Under the pieces are notes generated by a model. The model saw nothing but the letters and a program-made list of their open reading frames with translations, was not told the DNA's origin and made no database searches. Below are positions 23,869 through 32,826 of a DNA stretch of 60,151 nucleotides, one piece after another (the first letter of the stretch is position 1; each line of letters starts with the position of its first letter). A program made the position numbers and the translations under genes. This stretch comes from JAYPCI01 sp038124645 (GTDB taxonomy: Bacteria; Pseudomonadota; Alphaproteobacteria; Pelagibacterales; Pelagibacteraceae), in assembly GCA_038124645.1 (NCBI GenBank), contig JAYPCI010000005.1:1-60151 (forward strand). The letters run 5' to 3'.

Positions 23869-24743
23869 ACCCGCGGATTAATTATCTCTTTTTTAAGTTT
23901 GTTTTCTCTGACAAAAATTATAAATGAACTTAAAACAACTAAACCCGCGCCCAATAAAGTAAATACTTTTGGTATTTCTCCCCAAATAGTAAAGCCGAAA
24001 AAAATTGCAAAAACTAAACTCAAATATTTTATTGGAGTTACTAAAGACGCTTCCGCTAGACGATAACTTTGAGTTAATAAAAGATTAGCCACACTGCCAC
24101 AAATGCCCATAACAATAAAAATTAATGAATCTTTAAAAGTAGGAACTACCCAACCGTGAGATAGGGTAAAAAGACCGATCAGCATTGATAGAACGGTAAA
24201 ATAAAAGGCTATTCGATAATTTGGTTCTGTGGACGATAAACTTCTGACACTGATTGCTACACACGAAAAAAACACACAAAAAATAATTGGGAAAATATAA
24301 TAATAATTTAACTCGGTAAAAGCAGGTTTGACAATTAATAACATTCCTAAAAAGCCTAGTGCAACTGCTGACCATCTTCGAAAGCCTACTTTTTCAGACA
24401 AAAATAAAATTGAAGCTACTGTCACGAAAATTGGCCCTCCAAATGTTAGCGAGATAACATCTGCTAATGGTAAATTTCTCAAAGCAAAGAAAAGCGACAT
24501 GATGGCTATCGCCCCTGAAATAGCTCTAAAAGCATGTAATCCTGGTCGAGACGTTTTGTAAAAGTTTTTTAAATCACTCTTTGGAATAATTAACAATATT
24601 GGCAATAAACCAATGAAAAATCTAAAGAATAAAACTTCACCAAACGGATAATTATTTAACCACTTAATAGAAATATCCATAATGGAGAAGCAAGCAACAC
24701 TTGCGACCATATATAATACTCCTATTTGATTTTTTGTTAGCAA
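23865..24743 (-). CDS. EamA-family drug/metabolite transporter (DMT)
   Basis: The 292-residue integral membrane protein has ten predicted spans in two EamA repeats. The first repeat starts with GVLYMVASVACFSIMDISIK and has FFRFFIGLLPILL; the second has the conserved EASLVTPIKYLSLVFAIFFG and a C-terminal basic tail. The family exports amino acids, sugars or drugs, and the substrate is not readable. It is the first gene of a two-gene unit with the AlkA-like protein. Confidence 0.92.
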   Translation of the reverse strand: MLTKNQIGVLYMVASVACFSIMDISIKWLNNYPFGEVLFFRFFIGLLPILLIIPKSDLKNFYKTSRPGLHAFRAISGAIAIMSLFFALRNLPLADVISLTFGGPIFVTVASILFLSEKVGFRRWSAVALGFLGMLLIVKPAFTELNYYYIFPIIFCVFFSCVAISVRSLSSTEPNYRIAFYFTVLSMLIGLFTLSHGWVVPTFKDSLIFIVMGICGSVANLLLTQSYRLAEASLVTPIKYLSLVFAIFFGFTIWGEIPKVFTLLGAGLVVLSSFIIFVRENKLKKEIINPRV

Positions 24744-24781
24744 TTTAATATCCTCTATTCTTCATAACATATTATTGAATT

Positions 24782-25228
24782 ATGGAAAAAGCTTACTTGG
24801 CACTGGGGTGCTTTTGGAAACCGGAAGATTTTTTTAGAAAAGTTAAAGGAATCACAACAACTGAAGTTGGTTATGCTGGTGGTAGTGCCACGAAAACAAC
24901 CTACGAAGAAGTCTGCACCGGTAAAACTGGGCATGCGGAAACAGTAAAACTTGAGTTTGATGAAAAAGTAATTAGTTTTGATAAGATACTAGATTTATTT
25001 TTTCAAATTCATGATCCAACCCAAAAAGATATGCAGTATCCTGATGTGGGAACACAATATCGTAGTGAAATTTTTTATGTAGATGAAAAACAGAAAGCAG
25101 CTGCTGAAAAAATATTCAAAAAATATAATGATAAATTTAATGGCAAAATTGAAACTTTAATATCACCCATAAAAAACTATTCAAAAGCTGAAGATTATCA
25201 TCAACAGTATATTATGAAGAAAGGCTAA
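24782..25228 (+). CDS. msrA: Peptide methionine-(S)-S-oxide reductase MsrA
   Basis: MsrA reduces methionine-S-sulfoxide in proteins. The catalytic Cys is in ALGCFWKPED (usual form GCFWGVE), followed by GYAGGSATKTTYEEVCTGKTGHAE, and the C-terminal AEDYHQQYIMKKG. The protein stops right there at 148 residues, so the C-terminal recycling Cys segment of longer MsrA forms is missing. Resolution must come from another Cys or directly from a thiol donor. The sulfurtransferase gene starts directly after its stop. Confidence 0.94.
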   Translation: MEKAYLALGCFWKPEDFFRKVKGITTTEVGYAGGSATKTTYEEVCTGKTGHAETVKLEFDEKVISFDKILDLFFQIHDPTQKDMQYPDVGTQYRSEIFYVDEKQKAAAEKIFKKYNDKFNGKIETLISPIKNYSKAEDYHQQYIMKKG

Positions 25229-26047
25229 ATGGTTTTAATTAATACGCAGTGGTTACAAGAGCATTTGCAAGACTCTAATACAATTATTTTAGATGCGACT
25301 TGGCATTTACCTAATGCCAACCGTAATCCTCTTGAAGAATTTAATATTGAACATATACCAAATGCGATTTTTTTTGATATTGATAAATTTTCTGACAAAT
25401 CATCAAAATTGCCTCATATGCTCTGCGATAAAGATACGTGGGAAGAAAAAATTTCAAAACTTGGGATTAATAATAAAACTAATATTATTATTTATGATAA
25501 TTCAAATTTGTTCAGTTCTTGTAGAGTTTGGTTTAATTTTTTATATTATGGACATCCGCTTGATAAAATTTTCGTACTTAATAGTGATATCAAAACTTGG
25601 AAAAAAGAAGATAGAAAAGTTACTAACTCACATGCTCAATTTTCTTCTTCACAATACAAAGCGAACGAAAATAGGCTAATGGTAAAGAACTATCAACAAA
25701 TTAAAAAAAATTTAGAGTTAAAAAAATTTGTAGTAGTTGACGCAAGAAGCAAAGCAAGATTTGAAGGCACTGAAAAAGAACCTCGAGCAGGACTTAAATC
25801 AGGACACATTGAAAATTCTCTAAATTTGCCCTTTAGTGAATTAGTTAATACTGAAAACCATTCTTTTAAAGAACAGGGAAAACTCAAAGAAGTTTTTGTA
25901 AATCATGGAGTCACACCTGGTCAAAACCTAGTATTTTCATGTGGCTCTGGTGTAACCGCTTGTGTTTTGGGTCTAGCAAATTACATAGTAAGTGGTACAA
26001 CTCCTGTGATATATGATGGCTCTTGGACTGAGTACGGTTCATATTAA
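25229..26047 (+). CDS. sseA: 3-mercaptopyruvate/thiosulfate sulfurtransferase
   Basis: The 272-residue protein has two rhodanese domains. The active-site loop in the second domain is SCGSGVTAC, and CGSGVTA is the mercaptopyruvate-type signature. The first domain has an inactive Cys-less loop. It moves sulfane sulfur from mercaptopyruvate to thiol acceptors in the cytoplasm. It directly follows msrA (no gap), and six bases after its stop the RND adaptor gene begins, which makes a single rightward transcript possible. Confidence 0.92.
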   Translation: MVLINTQWLQEHLQDSNTIILDATWHLPNANRNPLEEFNIEHIPNAIFFDIDKFSDKSSKLPHMLCDKDTWEEKISKLGINNKTNIIIYDNSNLFSSCRVWFNFLYYGHPLDKIFVLNSDIKTWKKEDRKVTNSHAQFSSSQYKANENRLMVKNYQQIKKNLELKKFVVVDARSKARFEGTEKEPRAGLKSGHIENSLNLPFSELVNTENHSFKEQGKLKEVFVNHGVTPGQNLVFSCGSGVTACVLGLANYIVSGTTPVIYDGSWTEYGSY

Positions 26048-26052
26048 ATAAA

Positions 26053-26922
26053 ATGACAACGTCAAAAAAATATAAAATAATTTTAATATTAATACTTATC
26101 ATTATTGTGGTGGTTATTGCTGGTAGGTATTTTATTGGACAACATTTTAAAAAAAAATTTAGTGTAAGACCTGCGCCAGGTGTGATTGTCGAACAAGTTG
26201 CTAAAAGTTCTTTTTTTGAAAGCATTGAGACATTTGGAACAGCAATCGCTTCTAATTCAAAAACCTATCGAGTCAAAAAAGAGGAGTTAAATAATCAAAA
26301 TTTACCAGACGAAAAAATGGTAAAAAAAGGTGACTTAATATTAGAACTTTTATCTGGTGAAAAAATAATTGCTGAATTTGATGGCAAACTAGGTAAAAGA
26401 GAAATAGCACAAGGCGTGTTAGGCACTGATAGTTTTATTGTTTCTTTAGATGCTATAAGTAATATTTTTGTTGATATTAAAATTCCTGAAAATTTTGTAG
26501 GTATTTTAAAACCTGGTCTTCGTATTGAAGCAACATCAGATGCTTATGATAAAATTTACCAAGGGAAAATAGAGTCTGTCAGCTCTCGTATAGATCCCTC
26601 CACGAGATCAATTTTAGCCAGAGTACTTATTCAAAATGACAAATATGAATTAATACCAGGGCAACTACTTACAATTAAAATTATTTATAATGAAACTGAA
26701 CAATTGGGTGTTCCTGAAAGATCTGTAACAATACAAGGAAGTACAGCTTTTGTTTATGTTGTCAAAGATGGTGCAACAGTCGAGAAAAGAGATGTAACAT
26801 TAGGTAAACGAAATTATGGTAAAGTTTCGATAATTGACGGACTAACTGAGAACGAAACAATCATAGCTGAGGGCATTTCAAAAGTCAGAGACAAAGCTAA
26901 AGTAAATATAATCAATCAATAA
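26053..26922 (+). CDS. RND efflux adaptor (periplasmic membrane-fusion protein) lacking the alpha-hairpin
   Basis: The 289-residue protein has an N-terminal membrane anchor (IILILILIIIVVVIAGRY) and then periplasmic adaptor domains: a lipoyl half (MVKKGDLILELLSG), immediately its second half (KIIAEFDGKLGKREIAQG), beta-barrel and membrane-proximal domains with GVPERSVTIQGSTAFVYVV. In usual MFP adaptors a helical hairpin of 60-100 residues separates the two lipoyl halves; here only a few residues separate them, so the TolC-contacting tip seems absent. It is two bases before the RND permease gene. Confidence 0.9.
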   Translation: MTTSKKYKIILILILIIIVVVIAGRYFIGQHFKKKFSVRPAPGVIVEQVAKSSFFESIETFGTAIASNSKTYRVKKEELNNQNLPDEKMVKKGDLILELLSGEKIIAEFDGKLGKREIAQGVLGTDSFIVSLDAISNIFVDIKIPENFVGILKPGLRIEATSDAYDKIYQGKIESVSSRIDPSTRSILARVLIQNDKYELIPGQLLTIKIIYNETEQLGVPERSVTIQGSTAFVYVVKDGATVEKRDVTLGKRNYGKVSIIDGLTENETIIAEGISKVRDKAKVNIINQ

Positions 26923-26923
26923 A

Positions 26924-29900
26924 ATGTTTTTAACGGATCTCTCAATCAAAAGGCCAGTTATAGCATCTGTAATGAGTTTGGTGCTGGTTTTGTTTGGATT
27001 GGTTGTTTTTAAAGATATCCCAACCGATGAATTGCCTGATGTGCAACCACCGATCGTTTCAGTACAAACAGATTATAAAGGAGCTTCAGCAGAAATTATT
27101 GATACACAAATAACCCAAAGAATTGAGGAATTCGTTGGCGGGACTCCAGGATTAGAGACTATAGATTCAACTAGTGAAGATGAAAGATCTTCAATTAGAC
27201 TTACATTTAAGACAGGTTTGAATCTTGATAATGTGACAAATGATGTCAGAAATGCTGTTGCTCGTGTAGTTGATAATTTACCAGAGGGAGCTGAACCTCC
27301 AGAAATATTTAAACAAAGTGCAGGTTTTAGAACAACAATGTGGATTGAATTTAGTTCTGAAACTATGACAGATTTAGAATTAACAGATTATGCGGACCGT
27401 TACTTAGTAGATAACTTCTCAACAGTTGAAGGTGTTGGCAGAGTAACTTTAGGTGGTGAAAGAGAATTATCTTTGCGCGTATGGCTGGATCCAATTGCTT
27501 TGGCAGCTAGAGACCTAACAACGCAAGAAGTTGAAAATATTTTAAGAAAAGAAAATATCGAATTTCCTGCTGGCAAAATTGAAAGCAAAGATATCGATTT
27601 AACTATTAAATTGGACAAAGCATATCAAGAAGTTGATAACTATAAAAAACTTCCGCTTAAAAAAGCTGGTGATGGAACAATTATCACTTTGGAAGATGTT
27701 GCTAGGGTAGAACTAGGTCCTCAATCAACAAGAACTCTTTTTAAAGGGAATGGCAGACAAGTCGTGGGAATTGGTATTTATCAGCAATCGGACGCAAATA
27801 CTATTTCCGTAGCTAGAGGAGTAAAAACTAAAATTGCTGAAATGCAGGAAGCACTTCCGCCCAATACTAAGTTAGAAGTTTCTTTTGATCGAAGTACCTA
27901 TATTAGCCAAGCAATCTGGGAGGTATATAAAACTCTTTTTATTGCTCTAGTTTTGGTAACTATTATTATTTATTTGTTTTTAGGTAGCATCAGATCTTTA
28001 ATTGTACCTTTAGTTGCGTTACCCGTATCATTGATTTCAACCTTTTTGGCAATCTACATTTTTGATTTTACAATCAACTTATTTACTTTGATGGCTTTGG
28101 TTTTGGCGATTGGTATTGTGGTCGATGATGCCATAGTAATGTTAGAAAATATTGTTAGAAGAATCGATGAAGGTGAGACACCACTAGTCGCTGCTTATAA
28201 AGGTGCTAAGCAAGTATCCTTTGCAATTATTGCTACAACGATCGTGCTAGTAGCGGTTTTTGTTCCTCTAATTTTTATTAAAGGTATTACAGGAGTTTTA
28301 TTTACGCAGACAGCAGTAACACTAGCCTCCGCAGTCGTAATTTCCAGTTTTGTGGCTTTATCTTTAAGTCCAATGCTCGGTAGTAAATTTTTAAAAAAAA
28401 AGATGCACAAAAGAGATTTTGTAATCAAGTTCGAGCGAAAACTTAAAGAAATAACATCTGTTTATATTAGTTCTTTGAGTACTTGGATTGATAAAAAGAA
28501 AATTATTGGAATATTTTTATTAGTAACACTTGGACTTACAATTTTTTTATTCAAGTTTACTCCTAAAGAGTTGATTGCCAAAGAAGACCGGGGAGCTTTT
28601 TTTGTTATCGTGAAAGCACCTGAAGGATCTGGATTTGAATACACAAGATCAAAAGCAGAAGAAATTGAAAGTTTTTTATTACCTGAAGTCGGTAAAGGAG
28701 AATATAGGAAGTTAATTTTAAGAGTCCCTGGGTTTGGACGATCAAACCGGGCAGTCAATAGTGGCTTTATAATAGTCTTACTTGAACCATGGGATAAAAG
28801 AAAAAGAGACGGGACAACTATTATGCGTGAGTCCTTTGGAAAAATATCGCGTGTTCCAGGTGTTTTAGCTTTTCCGGTTATGCCCCAAAGCATCAGAACA
28901 GGAGGCGTAGAAAGTCCAGTACAATTTGTAATTTTAGGGAGAACCTATGATCAATTAATTCAATGGAAAGAAATTATTAAACGTGAAGCAAGAAAAAATC
29001 CTGGATTAACCTCAATCGAAGATGACTTCGATTTAGACAAACCACAAGTAAATGTAAAAGTGAATCAAAAAAAAGCTGCTGATCTTGGTATATCAACAGA
29101 TGAGATTGGTAAAACTGTTGAGACCATTTTTGGATCAAAAACAGTTACAAGATATACCTATGAGGGGAAAGAATATTCTATTATTTTACAAGGCGATATT
29201 AAAGATCGAAGAGAGCCAAGCAATTTAGCAAAACTCCATGTCCGTTCCAAAAATAATGGACAATTAGTTTCATTATCTAGTCTAGTAGAGTTTTCAGAAC
29301 AAGGCGAAGCTCCCTTCCTCAGTAGGTATAATAGACAAAAAGCAGTCACGATTTCAGCACGACTAGTCGGTGATTATACTATGAATGAAGCCTTAAATTT
29401 TTTAGTGAATACGGTTAAACAAAATACGCCAGAAGCTCAGATCGCATATAAGGGTGAAAGTGAAGAATTCAAAAAAACAAGTTATGAGATTTATTTAATA
29501 TTTGCCTTAGCTCTCATTACTGCCTATCTAGCTATGGCAGCACAATTTGAAAGTTGGAAACACCCATTCACAATTATGTTAACTGTACCGCTGGCTATTG
29601 TGGGTGGTTTAGTTGGTTTATTATTAGTTGGTTCTTCATTAAATATTTATAGTCAAATTGCACTGATAATTTTAATTGGTTTATCAGCAAAAAATGGAAT
29701 TTTAATAGTTGAATTTGCCAACCAACTAAGAGCTGAAGGTAAAGATATTAAGACTGCTGTGGTGGAAGCTGCCATCGTAAGGTTTCGTCCTATTTTAATG
29801 ACAAGTTTATCAACTATCTTTGGTGTCTTGCCATTGGTTTTTAGTTCTGGCCCAGGAGAAGCAAGTCGATTAACCGTTGGTATTACCATAATGGGTGGAA

Positions 29901-30019
29901 TGATTTTTTCAACTTTCTTTACTCTTTATGTTATTCCTACCATGTATTTGATTTTAGGGAAAAATACTCAACGAATTGATGCGATTGAGATTGAATTAAA
30001 TAAGCAACTTAAAAAATAA
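26924..30019 (+). CDS. RND efflux permease, HAE1 (AcrB/MexB) type
   Basis: The 1031-residue inner-membrane pump has the RND layout: TM1, periplasmic loop, TM2-6, TM7, periplasmic loop and TM8-12. The proton-relay Asp pair is in VDDAIVMLENIVRR and the Lys of TM10 is in IGLSAKNGILIVEF, as in AcrB. The N-terminus LTDLSIKRPVIASVMSL is typical of the RND family. Substrates may be drugs, solvents or lipophilic compounds. An outer-membrane TolC partner is not adjacent, and the adaptor lacks its hairpin. Confidence 0.95.
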   Translation: MFLTDLSIKRPVIASVMSLVLVLFGLVVFKDIPTDELPDVQPPIVSVQTDYKGASAEIIDTQITQRIEEFVGGTPGLETIDSTSEDERSSIRLTFKTGLNLDNVTNDVRNAVARVVDNLPEGAEPPEIFKQSAGFRTTMWIEFSSETMTDLELTDYADRYLVDNFSTVEGVGRVTLGGERELSLRVWLDPIALAARDLTTQEVENILRKENIEFPAGKIESKDIDLTIKLDKAYQEVDNYKKLPLKKAGDGTIITLEDVARVELGPQSTRTLFKGNGRQVVGIGIYQQSDANTISVARGVKTKIAEMQEALPPNTKLEVSFDRSTYISQAIWEVYKTLFIALVLVTIIIYLFLGSIRSLIVPLVALPVSLISTFLAIYIFDFTINLFTLMALVLAIGIVVDDAIVMLENIVRRIDEGETPLVAAYKGAKQVSFAIIATTIVLVAVFVPLIFIKGITGVLFTQTAVTLASAVVISSFVALSLSPMLGSKFLKKKMHKRDFVIKFERKLKEITSVYISSLSTWIDKKKIIGIFLLVTLGLTIFLFKFTPKELIAKEDRGAFFVIVKAPEGSGFEYTRSKAEEIESFLLPEVGKGEYRKLILRVPGFGRSNRAVNSGFIIVLLEPWDKRKRDGTTIMRESFGKISRVPGVLAFPVMPQSIRTGGVESPVQFVILGRTYDQLIQWKEIIKREARKNPGLTSIEDDFDLDKPQVNVKVNQKKAADLGISTDEIGKTVETIFGSKTVTRYTYEGKEYSIILQGDIKDRREPSNLAKLHVRSKNNGQLVSLSSLVEFSEQGEAPFLSRYNRQKAVTISARLVGDYTMNEALNFLVNTVKQNTPEAQIAYKGESEEFKKTSYEIYLIFALALITAYLAMAAQFESWKHPFTIMLTVPLAIVGGLVGLLLVGSSLNIYSQIALIILIGLSAKNGILIVEFANQLRAEGKDIKTAVVEAAIVRFRPILMTSLSTIFGVLPLVFSSGPGEASRLTVGITIMGGMIFSTFFTLYVIPTMYLILGKNTQRIDAIEIELNKQLKK

Positions 30020-30608
30020 TATATTTATTTTTTTCTAAATCTTTTTGGCACAAAGTTAATTGTTTTTTATATTTACTTGCTATTTCTTTTACGCGAGTGG
30101 CATAAATTACTGCTTTTTTATCACTCCTATAATTTTTGTAATCACCCCATCCTTTGTAATAGGCTATGTATTGTCGATAGGCGTCGGTTTTGGGGATCTT
30201 AAGCATTTTATTAGTTTTGTTAATGTACCAACCAATAAAATCGACTGAGTCTTTAAATCTAAATCTTACCGCTAAATCATTTCCGGTTTCATTTTTATAT
30301 TGTTCCCAAGTACCTTTCACTGCTTGAGAATAACCAAATGAACTTGAAGGCCTTTTATAAGGAATAATTTTAAAAAGTTTAATTCTTTCTGGCTTCGCTA
30401 GCCAATCAAAATCGCTTTCCTTTTTAACAAATGCTAATTGCACATGAATTGGAGCTCCCCATTTTTCATAAGACGCTTTTGAATGTTTGTACCAAAGATA
30501 ACGATCTTCAAAAATATCACAGCTATTAGCAGTATTTTTGGGGACAGAGGAACAACCAGTAAATAGCATTAAAAATGCTAACAATAAAAACTTTTTATAA
30601 AGAATCAC
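30009..30608 (-). CDS. Lysozyme-like (SLT-type) lipoprotein
   Basis: The 199-residue protein has a lipobox FTGC near residue 19 and a mature lysozyme-like domain. AFVKKESDFDW carries the candidate catalytic Glu in the usual ES dipeptide of transglycosylases, followed by SSSFGYSQAVKGTWEQY and AYYKGWGDYKN. Such proteins cleave peptidoglycan from the outer membrane. It converges with the RND permease and overlaps it by 11 bases. The nuclease gene lies upstream on the same strand. Confidence 0.82.
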   Translation of the reverse strand: MILYKKFLLLAFLMLFTGCSSVPKNTANSCDIFEDRYLWYKHSKASYEKWGAPIHVQLAFVKKESDFDWLAKPERIKLFKIIPYKRPSSSFGYSQAVKGTWEQYKNETGNDLAVRFRFKDSVDFIGWYINKTNKMLKIPKTDAYRQYIAYYKGWGDYKNYRSDKKAVIYATRVKEIASKYKKQLTLCQKDLEKNKYIIF

Positions 30609-30628
30609 GTAATGACTATATTACAATA

Positions 30629-31108
30629 TTAATTTTTCTTTCTCCAATTTTCTGGTAAATCAAATGTACCTGCCCAGATACCTAGTTGCTTCCGTTCAGC
30701 ATCTTCTTGATCTGATACATATTTTTTAGAATATCTCTGGTAAGCGACTGCATAACCATTTCTAACTAACCATTTATTAATATCTATTTGATCTAAAAAA
30801 CAAATGCCTAGTATTCTTTGATAACGATCTCTTTCTGAATAGGTGCATCTAATTTTCTGTTTATTAATTTTATTTTCAAGTTTTTGAGTTGAGACAGTTC
30901 CACATTTATAAGATATTGAGTATTTATTTTGACACGTTTGATTAGATTCTGGTGCATCAATTCCAAATAATCTAATTTTATTGTTTTTTATTTCAATTGT
31001 ATCACCATCAACGACTCTTGCCGTTCCTTCAATTTCAGCTGCATTTAATGAAGTAAGTAAAAAAAAAGAAAGGATATATTTAAGAAAAATCCTGTTTGGC
31101 ACGTTCAA
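30629..31108 (-). CDS. Thermonuclease-family (SNase-like) exported nuclease
   Basis: The 159-residue protein has a signal peptide (IFLKYILSFFLLTSLNA) and a staphylococcal-nuclease domain: ARVVDGDTIEI, RLFGIDAPES, then YQRILGICFL and the region KWLVRNGYAVAYQRY. The two Arg of the active site and the calcium-binding Asp are recognisable. The C-terminal ENWRKKN is typical of short SNase proteins. The start is TTG, or GTG two codons later, both within the end of the DUF1476 gene. It degrades DNA or RNA outside the cytoplasm, by inference. Confidence 0.88.
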   Translation of the reverse strand: MNVPNRIFLKYILSFFLLTSLNAAEIEGTARVVDGDTIEIKNNKIRLFGIDAPESNQTCQNKYSISYKCGTVSTQKLENKINKQKIRCTYSERDRYQRILGICFLDQIDINKWLVRNGYAVAYQRYSKKYVSDQEDAERKQLGIWAGTFDLPENWRKKN

Positions 31109-31394
31109 AGCATTCTAATAAAGTTTTATTAATTTCATCATCAGTAGTACTTAAACCGTTTGCAGTAAGATCACCTTTCACCTTCTTTATAACATCTTGA
31201 TCCCCTGGTTCCTGAAAATCTGCTTTGATAACCTCTTGAATATAGTCTTTAGTTTGTTCCTCGTTCTTGTGAAGTTTTTTTGCAACCCATTCAGCTAAAT
31301 ATTTGTTTCTTCTTGCATTAATCTTGAACTGAAATTCTTGATCATTTGCAAATTTTTTTTCGAATGATTTTTCTCTATCTTCAAACTTTCCCAT
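31080..31394 (-). CDS. DUF1476 family protein (F1-ATPase zeta-subunit-like)
   Basis: The product begins MGKFEDREKSFEKKFANDQE and continues NARRNKYLAEWVAKKL, the DUF1476 signature. In Paracoccus this family is the zeta subunit that inhibits F1-ATPase. The start is placed at the Met twelve codons after the longest possible start, because family members begin M(T/G)xFxDRE; the protein is then 104 residues, normal length. Its start overlaps the end of the VanZ-like gene. The family is nearly confined to alphaproteobacteria, which supports the taxonomic reading. Confidence 0.92.
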   Translation of the reverse strand: MGKFEDREKSFEKKFANDQEFQFKINARRNKYLAEWVAKKLHKNEEQTKDYIQEVIKADFQEPGDQDVIKKVKGDLTANGLSTTDDEINKTLLECFERAKQDFS

Positions 31395-31764
31395 AAGTAA
31401 TTTGGTATATTTTATAAAATAAATATCCAATAATAAAGCCTAATGTATTAGCTAATAAATCATAAAATTCAAAAGCACGATTTGGTATAACGAAATGTAA
31501 AATTTCTAAAACAACAGAGAGAGAAATAAGAAATAAGACATTTTTTTTTGTCGAGTTAGATAAAAGACCTACTAGCGTAAGTAATCCAAAGTAAAATAAG
31601 TGATTGATTGATGTCCCTATTGGATTTTTTATTATTTCAGGTTGTTGACCTAAATCACCGTATAATAACCAACCAATTAAACTGCCTGGGAATAAATATA
31701 AAATCAAAAGTAACAAGACTAGTGTTTTATAAATTAAACTGATTAGATGCTTGATTTGACCCAT
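31381..31764 (-). CDS. VanZ-like membrane protein
   Basis: The 127-residue protein has about four membrane spans. The region NHLFYFGLLTLVGLLS is followed by VLEILHFVIPNRAFEFYDLLANTLGFIIGYL, a VanZ-like acidic/aromatic loop (EF-x-DL-x-N). Its function outside teicoplanin resistance is unknown. It overlaps cutA and the DUF1476 gene at its two ends, so all are co-transcribed leftwards. Confidence 0.85.
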   Translation of the reverse strand: MGQIKHLISLIYKTLVLLLLILYLFPGSLIGWLLYGDLGQQPEIIKNPIGTSINHLFYFGLLTLVGLLSNSTKKNVLFLISLSVVLEILHFVIPNRAFEFYDLLANTLGFIIGYLFYKIYQITYGKV

Positions 31765-32057
31765 CGCAGATATTCAGGATTTCCTTTTTTAATATCAAAG
31801 AAAACTATGCACGGTACATCATAGGAATGAATGTTTTTTACTGTGGAAATTAGCTTCTTCATTTTATTAGTAGTGGTTTTACCAACAATTAAAAATTCGT
31901 TATCAGACTGTAATTTTTTTTTCCAAAAATATATTGAATTTATTTTTCCTATCAAGTTTACGCAGGCAGCAAGTTTTTGTATCACTAGTTTGTGGCCGAT
32001 TTTTTTTGCTTCGCTTCTATTAGCACAAGTAATATAAAATAATTTAATATTTTTCAT
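31743..32057 (-). CDS. cutA: Divalent-cation tolerance protein CutA
   Basis: The 104-residue protein has the CutA pattern: FYITCANRSEAKKIGHKLV, AACVNLIGKINSIYFWKKK and the C-terminal HSYDVPCIVFFDIKKGNPEYLRWV. CutA forms trimers with a ferredoxin-like fold. The biological role, once linked to copper tolerance, remains unclear. It begins a leftward group (cutA, VanZ-like, DUF1476, nuclease) and diverges from gpmA across 46 bases. Confidence 0.95.
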   Translation of the reverse strand: MKNIKLFYITCANRSEAKKIGHKLVIQKLAACVNLIGKINSIYFWKKKLQSDNEFLIVGKTTTNKMKKLISTVKNIHSYDVPCIVFFDIKKGNPEYLRWVKSSI

Positions 32058-32103
32058 AATAAAAGTATTATAATAATTAAACTAAATTCAAAATAATTAA
32101 ATT

Positions 32104-32826
32104 ATGAGTAAATTATTGCTAGTAAGACATGGTCAGAGTGAATGGAATTCACAAAATAAGTTTACTGGGTGGGTAGATGTTGAGTTGTCACCTGTTGGAA
32201 AAGCTGAAGCAAAAAAATCAGGTGAAATAATTAAAAGTTTGAATTTAAACATCGATTATTATTACACATCTTTTTTAAAAAGAGCGATTAACACTTTAGA
32301 AATTATTTTAGAAAATTCTGGTTCAAAAAATAAAAGTTATATTAAGAGCTGGGAATTAAATGAGAGACATTATGGTGCTTTAACAGGTTTAAATAAAGAT
32401 CAGGTTAAAAAAAAAATAGGTGATGAGCAGTTTAAAATTTATAGACGTTCATGGGATCAACCGCCTCCAGCTATTGAGTCAGATAATGAAAATTTAACTT
32501 TGTTTAGCGATTTAAATTCCATGATACCAGCACAATCAATTCCTAAAACGGAGTCTTTGAAAGATACATTTAATCGAGCAGTACCATTCTATAAAATGGA
32601 AATTGAGACAAAACTAAAGAATAATCATAATATTTTAATTGCTGCTCATGGAAATTCCATAAGAGCTTTGTGCAAAGAGATCTTACAAATTTCTGATATC
32701 AAAATTAATGAATTGGAAATTCCAACAGGCAATCCATTATTAATAAATTTTGATAATAAAATGGTTATTGATCAAATAAAATATTTAGATAAAGAACGAG
32801 CAAAAAAAATTATTTTTAATACTTAA
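32104..32826 (+). CDS. gpmA: 2,3-bisphosphoglycerate-dependent phosphoglycerate mutase
   Basis: This glycolytic enzyme interconverts 3- and 2-phosphoglycerate. The 240 residues start with VRHGQSEWNSQNKFTGWVD, containing the phosphorylated His in RHG, and carry LNERHYGALTGLNK and IAAHGNSIRALCKE with the second His. Length is normal. The 3' end overlaps murU by 11 bases in convergent orientation. Confidence 0.97.
   Translation: MSKLLLVRHGQSEWNSQNKFTGWVDVELSPVGKAEAKKSGEIIKSLNLNIDYYYTSFLKRAINTLEIILENSGSKNKSYIKSWELNERHYGALTGLNKDQVKKKIGDEQFKIYRRSWDQPPPAIESDNENLTLFSDLNSMIPAQSIPKTESLKDTFNRAVPFYKMEIETKLKNNHNILIAAHGNSIRALCKEILQISDIKINELEIPTGNPLLINFDNKMVIDQIKYLDKERAKKIIFNT

Noticed and set aside
25293..25679. 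128-codon frame inside the sulfurtransferase gene
   Set aside because: It is a shadow of the conserved gene in another phase, rich in Ile/Leu as expected from AT-rich DNA.
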